Shown: positions 41,938 to 49,879 of the stretch, piece after piece
Position numbering within the stretch: the first letter of the stretch is position 1
How the letters are laid out: each line of letters opens with the position of its first letter
Assembly: GCA_964595565.1 (NCBI GenBank)
Contig: CAZQQX010000010.1
Location: forward strand, 1-51,709
Direction of reading: 5' to 3'
DNA length: 51,709 nt
Source of the DNA: JAQVEM01 sp964595565
GTDB lineage: Bacteria > Actinomycetota > Humimicrobiia > Humimicrobiales > Humimicrobiaceae
Notes under the pieces: model-generated
Told to the model about the DNA's origin: nothing
Seen by the model: only the letters and a program-made list of their open reading frames with translations
Database searches by the model: none
Translations under genes and position numbers: made by a program

Positions 41938-42570
41938 TTAACTGATAACATTATAGCCAAATTCTTTTAGCATACTTACAAATTTAGCAACAGGTAGCCC
42001 GGCTACATTATAAAAACAACCATTTATTTTCTCTACCAGTAGACTTCCGTATCCAAACACATTATAGGCACCTGCTTTGTCCAGAACATCTTCCCTGTCC
42101 AGATAACCCCCAATATCATCAGCAGTTAACTTTCTGAACTTAACCTCTGTAGATTCAGTTCCGCAATTATATTTACCGGAATCACTTTCAAAGATGCAAA
42201 TCCCGCTTATCACTTTATGAACCCTGCCAGAAAGGGTATTCAAAAACCCCTCTGCCTGCTTTCTATCAGCCGGCTTACCGAGAATATCCTTATCTATGTA
42301 CACCACGGTATCAAAACCGGCAATTAAAAAACTCCCGGTATAATCTGTAACCTGCTTTTTGGAATCCTTTTCTTTAAAATAATTATAAACATTTCTGGCT
42401 TTAATGATACTATTATGGACCACCATAGTATAGGGATTTTTAAACCGCTTCTCTCCAGAGCCCTTAAGTTTGACTACCTCAAAATCCAGTTTCACTAATT
42501 TAAGTATTTTTCTTCTTCTTGGAGAAGCAGAAGCCAGAATTATTTTTTTACGACTTTCTTCTTCCAACAT
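41938..42570 (-). CDS. maf: Maf-family nucleoside triphosphate pyrophosphatase
   Basis: Maf proteins hydrolyse non-canonical or modified nucleotides such as dTTP/UTP analogues, and influence septation when overproduced. The N-terminal substrate loop A-S-A-S-P-R-R-R (residues 13-20) is clear, as are F-D-T-V-V-Y-I-D and G-K-P, and the late Y-L-D-R-E-D-V-L-D-K-A-G-A-Y-N-V-F-G-Y-G region with the catalytic acidic residues. It has 210 residues; homologues start close to K-K-I-I-L-A-S-A-S, so the first eight residues here are an extension. The ATG overlaps the upstream DUF4321 gene by 23 bp. Its position next to mreB is classical. Confidence 0.95.
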   Translation of the reverse strand: MLEEESRKKIILASASPRRRKILKLVKLDFEVVKLKGSGEKRFKNPYTMVVHNSIIKARNVYNYFKEKDSKKQVTDYTGSFLIAGFDTVVYIDKDILGKPADRKQAEGFLNTLSGRVHKVISGICIFESDSGKYNCGTESTEVKFRKLTADDIGGYLDREDVLDKAGAYNVFGYGSLLVEKINGCFYNVAGLPVAKFVSMLKEFGYNVIS

Positions 42571-42802
42571 CGGCTAATAAAAAAGCAATTAGTATCCCTA
42601 TTATGGCCCCCAGCGTAATATTTACATGGATCCCAAAATTTATATCAATTAAGTATAAATTAAGACTGAGAGAATCTGTGCCTACCTTGAGACCTTTATC
42701 TAATAAAGGTATCACATCAGCCAGAACATGGCCCAGAATAGCTCCTATAATACCTCCAAGAAGTACTATAAAAAATACTATCTTCCCTCTTCTTTTATTC
42801 AT
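42548..42802 (-). CDS. Small membrane protein, DUF4321 family
   Basis: This 84-residue protein has two hydrophobic helices (about 9-30 and 58-78) separated by a loop. The first helix has the glycine-rich G-G-I-I-G-A-I-L-G-H-V-L-A pattern and the second T-L-G-A-I-I-G-I-L-I-A. Both layout and location match DUF4321 proteins, found next to maf and mreB in Gram-positive genomes. No function is known to me; association with the cell-shape machinery is suggested only by gene order. It overlaps maf by 23 bp. Confidence 0.75.
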   Translation of the reverse strand: MNKRRGKIVFFIVLLGGIIGAILGHVLADVIPLLDKGLKVGTDSLSLNLYLIDINFGIHVNITLGAIIGILIAFLLADVGRRKS

Positions 42803-42860
42803 CAGCCACCTTTAAAATAATCTCTTATTTATCACTAATTTAATAATTTCAGGCTTTTAC

Positions 42861-43265
42861 TTAAAAAAACAATTCAATTTCTCTCCCGGCGCTCTCTATT
42901 GAATCCGAGCCATGAATTACATTTGTAGTAATATCAACGCCAAAGTCGCCCCTGATTGTCCCTTTTTCTGCCTTTTTAGAATCCGTGGGGCCCATAAGTT
43001 TCCTGATCCTGACAATAGCGTCTGTGCCGCTTACAACCATAACCACCGAAGGCCCGGAAGTTATATATTCAACCAATATATCAAAAAAACTCTTATTTTC
43101 GTGTTCCCGGTAATGCCTTCGCGCAATATTTCTGCTGATCTTTATCATTTTTAATTTTTCAATATCAAAGTCTTCTTTTTCTATCCGGGATATAATCTCT
43201 CCAATAACTTTTTTCTTTACCCCGTCAGGTTTTATTATAACCAGGCTTTTTTCTTTTTTATCCAT
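42861..43265 (-). CDS. ndk: Nucleoside diphosphate kinase
   Basis: Ndk balances nucleoside triphosphate pools through a phosphohistidine intermediate. The catalytic H118 lies in N-V-I-H-G-S-D-S, the family signature. Also present are I-I-K-P-D-G-V near the start, H-Y-R-E-H, and G-T-I-R-G-D-F-G. The 134-residue length fits. A weak AGGA is 12 nt from the ATG. It lies between folC (with one small gene intervening) and maf, the usual valS-folC-ndk-maf order. Confidence 0.97.
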   Translation of the reverse strand: MDKKEKSLVIIKPDGVKKKVIGEIISRIEKEDFDIEKLKMIKISRNIARRHYREHENKSFFDILVEYITSGPSVVMVVSGTDAIVRIRKLMGPTDSKKAEKGTIRGDFGVDITTNVIHGSDSIESAGREIELFF

Positions 43266-43360
43266 ATATATTATTCATCCTATCTTTAACATTTTAAATA
43301 TAACATACCACCGGCTTAAATTATTTCTACAAAATTAGAAATAACCCGGGCTCTGCTCTC

Positions 43361-43819
43361 TTACTGTGGAGTTTTGCAATACGGGCAAACTTTCCAGTCT
43401 AAATTTAAAGGCTTCCCGCAGTTAATACAGGAGTTCTTTAATTTTCTCCTGCAGTAAGGACATATTAGAAAATCATCTTTTACAGGGTTCCCGCAGGCAG
43501 GACAGGTTAGCTGCCTGTTTTCAAGCAACATCTCCATTCTTTCAATTTCAAGGTCTCTCTCAATGATATCATCTATAAATTCCGGCGGCCTCAATATTAA
43601 ATAAATAATTAATCCCGGATAATTTAATATTAATACAACCAGTGTCCAGAAAATAGCGGTAGGAACATGTTCACTTCTGAGCCTCGCATCCCTGTAAGTC
43701 CAGTAGACAAAAGCGAGCCAGATAATAATCAATAAAAAAGTTAAACTATAACCCAGGTATTTCCATACAGGGTGGGTAAAAAAATCCATGATTCCGTTTA
43801 CATATTCAAATAAATCCAT
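43361..43819 (-). CDS. Membrane protein with double zinc ribbon
   Basis: This 152-residue protein has two N-terminal membrane helices (about 22-42 and 56-77), a charged linker and two zinc ribbons. The first uses C106, C109, C120 and C123, the second C131, C134, C145 and C148. This is the architecture of DZANK/zinc-ribbon membrane proteins with a phospholipase D-nuclease-like N-terminal pair of helices (the Y-W-T-Y-R-D-A segment). No enzymatic motif is seen, and function is unknown. GGAGG lies 4 nt before the ATG. It is inserted between folC and ndk on the same strand. Confidence 0.8.
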   Translation of the reverse strand: MDLFEYVNGIMDFFTHPVWKYLGYSLTFLLIIIWLAFVYWTYRDARLRSEHVPTAIFWTLVVLILNYPGLIIYLILRPPEFIDDIIERDLEIERMEMLLENRQLTCPACGNPVKDDFLICPYCRRKLKNSCINCGKPLNLDWKVCPYCKTPQ

Positions 43820-43878
43820 TAATCCTCCAGATTAAATTTATATATTTTTATTTATACAGGCTCTATAAATAAATTATC

Positions 43879-45195
43879 TTAACCTACGATATTCTCCAAA
43901 TTTGTTATTGAACCGGTAATGCATATAATATCATTTATATCAGAAATTTTTAAAGCAAATTTCAGAGAATTTTCTATATTGTCCATGGTGTATAATTTCA
44001 CGGGATATCTTTTTACGGCACTGGATTCTTTTATTTTTTCCTTTGCCACTCTTTCAAGTTTTAATATATCAAGACTCCTCTCACTCATGCTGGAGGTTAG
44101 AATTAAGACATCGCTTATATTAATTATCTTTTTAACCATGCTGTTATAGTTTTTATCCTTTAACACGGCAAAAATAATTATTTTCTTACGGTTCCTGAAA
44201 TAAGTCTTCATATTCTTAACCAGATTATCTATTCCTTCAGGATTATGGCTGGCATCGGCTATTACCAGGGGTTCCTTTTTAATAACTTCGAACCTTCCCA
44301 TTACTTTCAGGCAGCCGATACTTCCCTTTATTTTTTTGATATCCAGTTTCTCCCTCCTGGTTTTCATGTAAAGTTCAGCCAGTGCCACAGCAAGAGATAG
44401 ATTCAGGGGCTGATACCTGCCCGGAAGTGGGAGCATTAAGTCTCTGTAGATACCTCTGATTCCCTTAATATCAAGAAGCCATCCCCCGAGCCCCATATTT
44501 TTCTCTTTTAATATACAAAAATCTTCTCCATATAAATAAAGAGTGGAACAGGTATTATTTACTTTTTTATTTAATACTTCAATTACATTCTTATTGCGAC
44601 TTGTTGTTGCAACCATTGCCCCGCTCTTTATAACTTCTACCTTCTCTGATGATATTTTTTTTACTGTATTGCCCAGCATTTCTGTATGCTCCAGGCTTAC
44701 CCCGGTAAGTCCGACTACTCTGGCGTCTGCCACATTGGTAGCATCCCATCTCCCGCCCATTCCTGCTTCCAGCACCATGGCTTCAAGGCTCTCATCTCCG
44801 GCAAGTTTTAATGCCATTGCAGTAATTATCTCAAACTGGGTAAGGGGCCCATCAAGATTCATCTTATTTACTGCCTTTATATAAGGATATATTCTGTTAA
44901 ATGCTATGGAGAACTTTTTCTCCGGGATATCCCTGCCATTTATTCCTATTCTTTCCGTATAACAGTTTATATGAGGGGAAATATAAAAACCTGTTTTAAT
45001 ACCGCTGTATCTTAATAACTCAGAAGTAATTTTAGTGGTAGATGTCTTGCCGTTTGTCCCCACTATATGAATGAATTCAACCTTTTTTTGAGGATTGCCT
45101 GAAAGTTCAAGTAATTTTTTTATTCTTTCTAAACCGGGTTTTATTCCAAAAACAAGGCAGTCATCTAAATATTTGCATATCTGAGTGTATTCCAC
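43879..45195 (-). CDS. folC: Folylpolyglutamate synthase / dihydrofolate synthase
   Basis: FolC adds glutamate to folates (and often to dihydropteroate), a Mur-ligase-type ATP-dependent reaction. The P-loop is G-T-N-G-K-T at residues 46-51. Also visible are F-G-I-K-P-G-L-E-R-I at the start, E-A-G-M-G-G-R-W-D-A-T-N, L-E-H-T-E-M-L-G-N-T, L-P-G-R-Y-Q and the C-terminal D-A-S-H-N-P-E-G. The 438-residue length is typical. GTG 45195 is the start, judged from the family-like first residues M-E-Y-T-Q-I-C-K-Y-L. valS is 15 bp upstream. Functionally it links with folD and fhs elsewhere in the window. Confidence 0.96.
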   Translation of the reverse strand: MEYTQICKYLDDCLVFGIKPGLERIKKLLELSGNPQKKVEFIHIVGTNGKTSTTKITSELLRYSGIKTGFYISPHINCYTERIGINGRDIPEKKFSIAFNRIYPYIKAVNKMNLDGPLTQFEIITAMALKLAGDESLEAMVLEAGMGGRWDATNVADARVVGLTGVSLEHTEMLGNTVKKISSEKVEVIKSGAMVATTSRNKNVIEVLNKKVNNTCSTLYLYGEDFCILKEKNMGLGGWLLDIKGIRGIYRDLMLPLPGRYQPLNLSLAVALAELYMKTRREKLDIKKIKGSIGCLKVMGRFEVIKKEPLVIADASHNPEGIDNLVKNMKTYFRNRKKIIIFAVLKDKNYNSMVKKIINISDVLILTSSMSERSLDILKLERVAKEKIKESSAVKRYPVKLYTMDNIENSLKFALKISDINDIICITGSITNLENIVG

Positions 45196-45210
45196 TGTGC
45201 CACTCTTTAC

Positions 45211-47907
45211 TTATTGGTTAATATCTTTTATTTTCTCCAGCTGTTCTCTCAGTACCTTCAGGTCTCTGTCTGCCTGCTTGAGTTTATCTTTTTCTTTTTT
45301 TATAATCCCGGCCGGCGCTTTTTTTATAAAATCAATATTTGATATTTTTTTCCTGCTCTTTTCAGCTCCCAGCTTAACTTTCTCAATTCTGTCTTTTATC
45401 CTTTTTATCTCCAATTCTATATCAAATACATCAAGAATATAAATAAAAATATCTACATCGGCTGCAGAAGCTTTAATATAGCCTTTTTTGCCGGTGCGGT
45501 CATCAAACTCCAGATTATCTGTCCCTGCCAGGCTGCAAATATATCTTTCATTATTCTTTAAAAATGCCCCGGCTTTTTTATCGGTAACCAGGCTTACGTT
45601 TAATTTTTTTGCCGGGTTTATCTTTAGCTCCGACCTTATTTTCCTTATCTCGCTTATAATCTTAAAGAGTACTTTTATCTCTTCTTCTGCTTCCTTATCC
45701 AGCCTTTCCGGTTCATACTCAGGAAAGTTCTTCAGTGCAAGACTTTCCCCGCTGTGTGGAATACTCTGCCATATTCTCTCTGTAATAAAAGGCATAAAGG
45801 GATGAAGAATCCTGAGATATCTTTCCAGGACATGCCATAAAACAAACATCGTACTTTCTCTTTCGCCACCATCTTTTCCATGATATATTTTCACCTTTGC
45901 TGATTCAATATACCAGTCACAGTAATCATCCCAGAAAAAGCTTAAAAGGAGCCTGGATGCAAAAGAAAAGTTGTATCTGGCAAGATATTTTTCAACTTCC
46001 TTTATTACCCTGTTTAACCCCGAGATTATCCACCTGTCCCACAGGTCTAAATCCATCTTATCCATACTGATATCTTCAAAATTCATGCTTTTATCCAGAT
46101 TTGATAATACAAATTTAGACCCATTCCATAGCTTATTGGCAAAATTTCTTACGCCCTCAATCTTTTCATCACCGAGAATTAAATTTCTTCCGGGAGTTGT
46201 TAAAGACGCCAGAGTGAACCTTAAAACATCCGCCCCTTTTTCTTCAATTATATTCATGGGGTCAATTACATTCCCTTTTGATTTACTCATTTTTTGCCCC
46301 CTGGAATCATTTACCAGCGGGTTTATAAAAACTTCTTTAAAAGGAATGTCCTTTCTGAAATACAGGCTCATCATAATCATCCGCGCCACCCAGAAGAAGA
46401 TAATATCATGCGCGGTCACCAGAACATCGGTCGGAAAGAAATACTTTAAATCCGCGGTTTCTTCGGGCCATCCAAAAACTGCAAAAGGCCACAGGCATGA
46501 ACTAAACCATGTATCCAGAACATCGCTGTCCTGCTCAAAACTGCTGCCCCCGCAATCAGGACAGCTGAGAGGCTTATCTTCACTAACTATCATCTTACCG
46601 CAGTTCCTGCAATACCATACCGGAATCCTGTGTCCCCACCATAACTGGCGAGATATGCACCAGTCTCTTATATTTTCCATCCAGTTAAAATATATCTTTT
46701 CCCATTTCTCTGGTATTATTTTTACCTTTCCCTCTTTTACCGCTTCAATAGCAGGGCCGGCAAGTTTCTTCATGGATACAAACCACTGCATTGAAATCCC
46801 TGGCTCCACTACTGTGTTGCATCTGGAACAAATTCCAATTGATGATACGTGACTTTTCTGACCGGTTAGAAAGCCCTGTGCTTCAAGGTCATTTAATACT
46901 TCCTGTCTCGCCCTGTAACGGTCCAGGCCGCTGTATTTACCGGCGTTAGAATTAAGGCTGGCATCTTCATTAAATATATTTATCTCTTCTAAATTATGTC
47001 TCTTACCGATTTCAAAGTCATTGGGGTCATGGGCCGGTGTCACTTTTACTGCACCGGTACCAAATTCCATATCTACAAACAGGTCTTCTATAATAGGGAT
47101 TTTTCGTCCCACCAGGGGTAAATAAGCATACCTGCCCCTGTGTTCTTTATATCTCCTATCCTTAGGATTCACAGCCACTGCTGTATCACCCAGCATGGTT
47201 TCGGGTCTGGTGGTTGAAACAATTATGTATTCGTCGGTGCCGGGTTTATCCGTAACCGGGTCTATCAGGGGATATTTAATATCCCAGAGGCTACCTTTCT
47301 TTTCTACATGTTCAACTTCAATGTCAGAAAGCGCGGTCCGGCACCTCGGGCACCAGTTAATCATGTAATTCCCCCTGTAAATCAGCCCATCATTATACAG
47401 AGTTACGAATTCCCTGGTTACCGCTCTGACATATCCTTTATCAAAGGTAAACCTTTCTCTGTCCCAGTCTAACGAGCACCCCAGTGATTTTAACTGATTT
47501 ATGATACGGCTGCCGTATTCCTCTTTCCATTCCCATACCCGTTCTACAAACTTTTTTCTACCCAGCATATATCTATTTAAATTTTCCTTTTCTAAACCTT
47601 TTTCCACCACATTCTGGGTTGCTATTCCCGCATGGTCGGTCCCGGGAACCCATGTAGTATTATATCCCTTCATCCTCCTGTATCTTACAATTATATCCTG
47701 CAGAGTATTATTCAGGGCATGACCGATATGAAGATAGCCGGTCACATTGGGGGGGGGTATCACCATGCTGAATGAAGTTTTTGATTTGTCTATTTTTGCC
47801 GAAAAGCACTTATTTTCAAGCCAGTAATTATAAATTTCCTTTTCAAATGATTCAGGGCTATATTTGCCTTCAATTCCCTCAAACATATTAAGCTGATTTT
47901 TCCTCAT
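45211..47907 (-). CDS. valS: Valyl-tRNA synthetase
   Basis: This class Ia synthetase is specific for valine. P-P-P-N-V-T-G-Y-L-H-I-G-H (residues 51-63) holds the HIGH motif and the conserved proline triplet known to make ValS synthesis depend on EF-P. K-M-S-K-S-K-G-N is the second ATP motif. The editing domain carries T-T-R-P-E-T-M-L-G-D, and there are zinc-type cysteines near C-P-R-C and C-R-N-C...C-P-D-C. A C-terminal coiled-coil arm (about 830-898, rich in K/E) completes the 898-residue protein. The three prolines are encoded by nine consecutive C residues (47749-47757). The start overlaps the clpX 3' end by 20 bp. Confidence 0.98.
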   Translation of the reverse strand: MRKNQLNMFEGIEGKYSPESFEKEIYNYWLENKCFSAKIDKSKTSFSMVIPPPNVTGYLHIGHALNNTLQDIIVRYRRMKGYNTTWVPGTDHAGIATQNVVEKGLEKENLNRYMLGRKKFVERVWEWKEEYGSRIINQLKSLGCSLDWDRERFTFDKGYVRAVTREFVTLYNDGLIYRGNYMINWCPRCRTALSDIEVEHVEKKGSLWDIKYPLIDPVTDKPGTDEYIIVSTTRPETMLGDTAVAVNPKDRRYKEHRGRYAYLPLVGRKIPIIEDLFVDMEFGTGAVKVTPAHDPNDFEIGKRHNLEEINIFNEDASLNSNAGKYSGLDRYRARQEVLNDLEAQGFLTGQKSHVSSIGICSRCNTVVEPGISMQWFVSMKKLAGPAIEAVKEGKVKIIPEKWEKIYFNWMENIRDWCISRQLWWGHRIPVWYCRNCGKMIVSEDKPLSCPDCGGSSFEQDSDVLDTWFSSCLWPFAVFGWPEETADLKYFFPTDVLVTAHDIIFFWVARMIMMSLYFRKDIPFKEVFINPLVNDSRGQKMSKSKGNVIDPMNIIEEKGADVLRFTLASLTTPGRNLILGDEKIEGVRNFANKLWNGSKFVLSNLDKSMNFEDISMDKMDLDLWDRWIISGLNRVIKEVEKYLARYNFSFASRLLLSFFWDDYCDWYIESAKVKIYHGKDGGERESTMFVLWHVLERYLRILHPFMPFITERIWQSIPHSGESLALKNFPEYEPERLDKEAEEEIKVLFKIISEIRKIRSELKINPAKKLNVSLVTDKKAGAFLKNNERYICSLAGTDNLEFDDRTGKKGYIKASAADVDIFIYILDVFDIELEIKRIKDRIEKVKLGAEKSRKKISNIDFIKKAPAGIIKKEKDKLKQADRDLKVLREQLEKIKDINQ

Positions 47908-49174
47908 CTTTCAAAAAAACTTTATTGTTGGAACTACCTAATATCTGGGGCTCAATTTTGTCCCTCACAACTTCTCTTGATATTATACATTTATTAACAT
48001 CACTCCGCTCGGGTATTTCAAACATTACATTTAACATAATCTCTTCCATTATAGCCCTCAGGCCTCTTGCTCCTGTCCCTCTACGGGAAGCAAGCTTTGA
48101 AATTTCCTTCAGAGCACCTCCGGTAAACTCCAGGTCAACATTATCCATTTTGAACATTTTTTTATACTGTTTCACCAGAGAGTTTTTTGGCTCGGTTAAT
48201 ATTCTTATCAGGTCTTCTTCGGTAAGATTGGACAGGGTGCTTATCACAGGCAGCCTCCCGATTAGTTCCGGAATTAAACCATACTTTAATAAATCCTCAG
48301 GCATTACCCCGGGAAGAAGCTTATCAATTTTTTCCTCCCTGCCGGGAACTTTTTTTGAGATAAAGCCCACGCTGCTTTCGTTTATTCTTTTTTCAATTAT
48401 CTTTTCCAGACCGCTGAATGAACCGCCACAGATAAAAAGGATATTGCTGGTGTTAATCTGTATAAAATCCTGGTGAGGATGTTTTCTGCCGCCCTGCGGG
48501 GGTACGTTGGCTTCGGTCCCTTCCAGAATCTTAAGCAGCGCCTGCTGCACCCCTTCTCCCGATACGTCTCTGGTAATTGAAGGATTTTCAGACTTTCGGC
48601 TTATTTTATCTATCTCATCCAGATAAATAATACCTGTCTCGGCTCTCTTAATGTCAAAATCCGCAGCCTGTATCAACCGGAGCAATATATTTTCAACATC
48701 TTCTCCAACATAACCTGCTTCTGTAAGCGATGTAGCATCAGCAATGCAAAACGGAACATTTAATATTCTTGCCAGGGTCTGGGCAAGAAGTGTTTTCCCG
48801 CATCCCGTAGGCCCTATCAGCATAATATTGCTCTTCTGGATCTCTGTATCATCCTTATCCAGCTTATTCTCATATCTAACCCTCTTGTAATGGTTATACA
48901 CCGCCACAGACAGAACCTTTTTTGCTCTTTCCTGCCCGACAACATAATCATTTAAAATTGAATAAATTTCACCCGGTCTGGGAAGATTTTTAAAATCAAT
49001 CTGCTTTTGCTCTTTTAATTCCTCTTCAATAATCTCATTACACAGGTCCACGCATTCATTACAGATATAAACTCCCGGACCGGCAATTAATTTTTTTACC
49101 TGATTTTGCGTTTTGCCACAAAAAGAGCATTTCAAAAAATTACCTTTCTTGTTATTTTCCGATGACAAATTTAT
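47888..49174 (-). CDS. clpX: ATP-dependent Clp protease ATP-binding subunit ClpX, possible AUA start
   Basis: ClpX unfolds substrates and feeds them to ClpP. The N-terminal zinc domain uses four cysteines (C-x2-C and C-x2-C, in K-C-S-F-C-G-K and Y-I-C-N-E-C). The AAA+ core has Walker A G-P-T-G-C-G-K-T, Walker B G-I-I-Y-L-D-E-I-D-K, the ClpP-contacting loop region and sensor 2 G-A-R-G-L-R. The longest frame begins at GTG 49180, but that G is the last base of the AAGGAG Shine-Dalgarno sequence. The codon at the right distance (5 nt) is AUA 49172-49174; TTG 49166-49168 (11 nt) is the canonical alternative. clpP lies upstream on the same strand. Confidence 0.97.
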   Translation of the reverse strand: MNLSSENNKKGNFLKCSFCGKTQNQVKKLIAGPGVYICNECVDLCNEIIEEELKEQKQIDFKNLPRPGEIYSILNDYVVGQERAKKVLSVAVYNHYKRVRYENKLDKDDTEIQKSNIMLIGPTGCGKTLLAQTLARILNVPFCIADATSLTEAGYVGEDVENILLRLIQAADFDIKRAETGIIYLDEIDKISRKSENPSITRDVSGEGVQQALLKILEGTEANVPPQGGRKHPHQDFIQINTSNILFICGGSFSGLEKIIEKRINESSVGFISKKVPGREEKIDKLLPGVMPEDLLKYGLIPELIGRLPVISTLSNLTEEDLIRILTEPKNSLVKQYKKMFKMDNVDLEFTGGALKEISKLASRRGTGARGLRAIMEEIMLNVMFEIPERSDVNKCIISREVVRDKIEPQILGSSNNKVFLKDEEKSA

Positions 49175-49268
49175 GCACACTCCTTATTAAAAATATTTTT
49201 ATCTTTTTTTAAAATTAATTTACTCTAATATATTATTATCCGCAATCTAAAAAATGGCCAAAAAATTA

Positions 49269-49859
49269 TTATTTTTTGAAAATAACTTCATCTATTATTC
49301 CATATTTCTTAGCTTCTCCTGAATCCAGTATAAAATCCCTTTCAGTGTCTTTTTCCACTCTCTTTACATCCTGGCCGGTGTGTTTTGCAATTATTTCATT
49401 TAATAGAGCACGTATTCTTACCATTTCTTTGGCATGAATTTCAACATCAATTGTGGTACCCGAAACTCCTCCTGACGGCTGGTGAAGCATAACCCTTGAG
49501 TTGGGAAGCGAGAATCTCTTACCCTTCTCTCCTGCAAGAAGCAAAACTGCTGCCGCACTCGCGGCCTGTCCGATACAAATTGTTGATACCGGAGACTTTA
49601 TAAACTGCATTGTATCATATACAGCAAGAGCGGAAGTTACCACTCCGCCCGGACTATTTATATAAAGCTGGATATCCTTTTCCGGGTCTTCCGCTTCCAG
49701 ATGAAGCATCTGGGCCATAACCAGATTAGCAACATTATCATCAATGGCAACACCCAGAAAAATTATTCTCTCTTTGAGCAGTCGGGAGTAAATATCAAAG
49801 GAACGCTCACCCCTGCTGGTCTGCTCTATTACCATTGGAACTAAATATTCATTATACAT
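49269..49859 (-). CDS. clpP: ATP-dependent Clp protease proteolytic subunit ClpP
   Basis: ClpP is the serine protease chamber used by ClpX. The catalytic serine lies in G-Q-A-A-S-A-A-A, the histidine in V-M-L-H-Q-P-S-G-G and the aspartate in the late E-R-D-F-I-L-D-S region, forming the expected triad. The N-terminus L-V-P-M-V-I-E-Q-T-S-R-G-E-R-S is diagnostic. I start at ATG 49859 (M-Y-N-E-Y-L-V-P), which GTGAGA precedes at a suitable distance; the in-frame ATG 49868 would add three residues. Mature length is 196 residues. It lies between tig and clpX, the classical tig-clpP-clpX order. Confidence 0.98.
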   Translation of the reverse strand: MYNEYLVPMVIEQTSRGERSFDIYSRLLKERIIFLGVAIDDNVANLVMAQMLHLEAEDPEKDIQLYINSPGGVVTSALAVYDTMQFIKSPVSTICIGQAASAAAVLLLAGEKGKRFSLPNSRVMLHQPSGGVSGTTIDVEIHAKEMVRIRALLNEIIAKHTGQDVKRVEKDTERDFILDSGEAKKYGIIDEVIFKK

Positions 49860-49879
49860 GTTAATCATCTCACTTTTAT

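Noticed and set aside
45971..46852. Long (293-codon) plus-strand open frame inside valS
   Set aside because: It lies fully antisense to a well-conserved synthetase, its translation resembles no family, and it has no ribosome binding site. It is a shadow of the real gene.
47749..47757. Frameshift in valS at the nine-C tract
   Set aside because: The frame is intact on both sides and gives the correct P-P-P-N-V-T-G motif, so there is no evidence of a disruption.
47925..48476. 183-codon plus-strand frame inside clpX
   Set aside because: Antisense to the AAA+ core of clpX, no recognisable domain, typical shadow composition rich in S, I and L.
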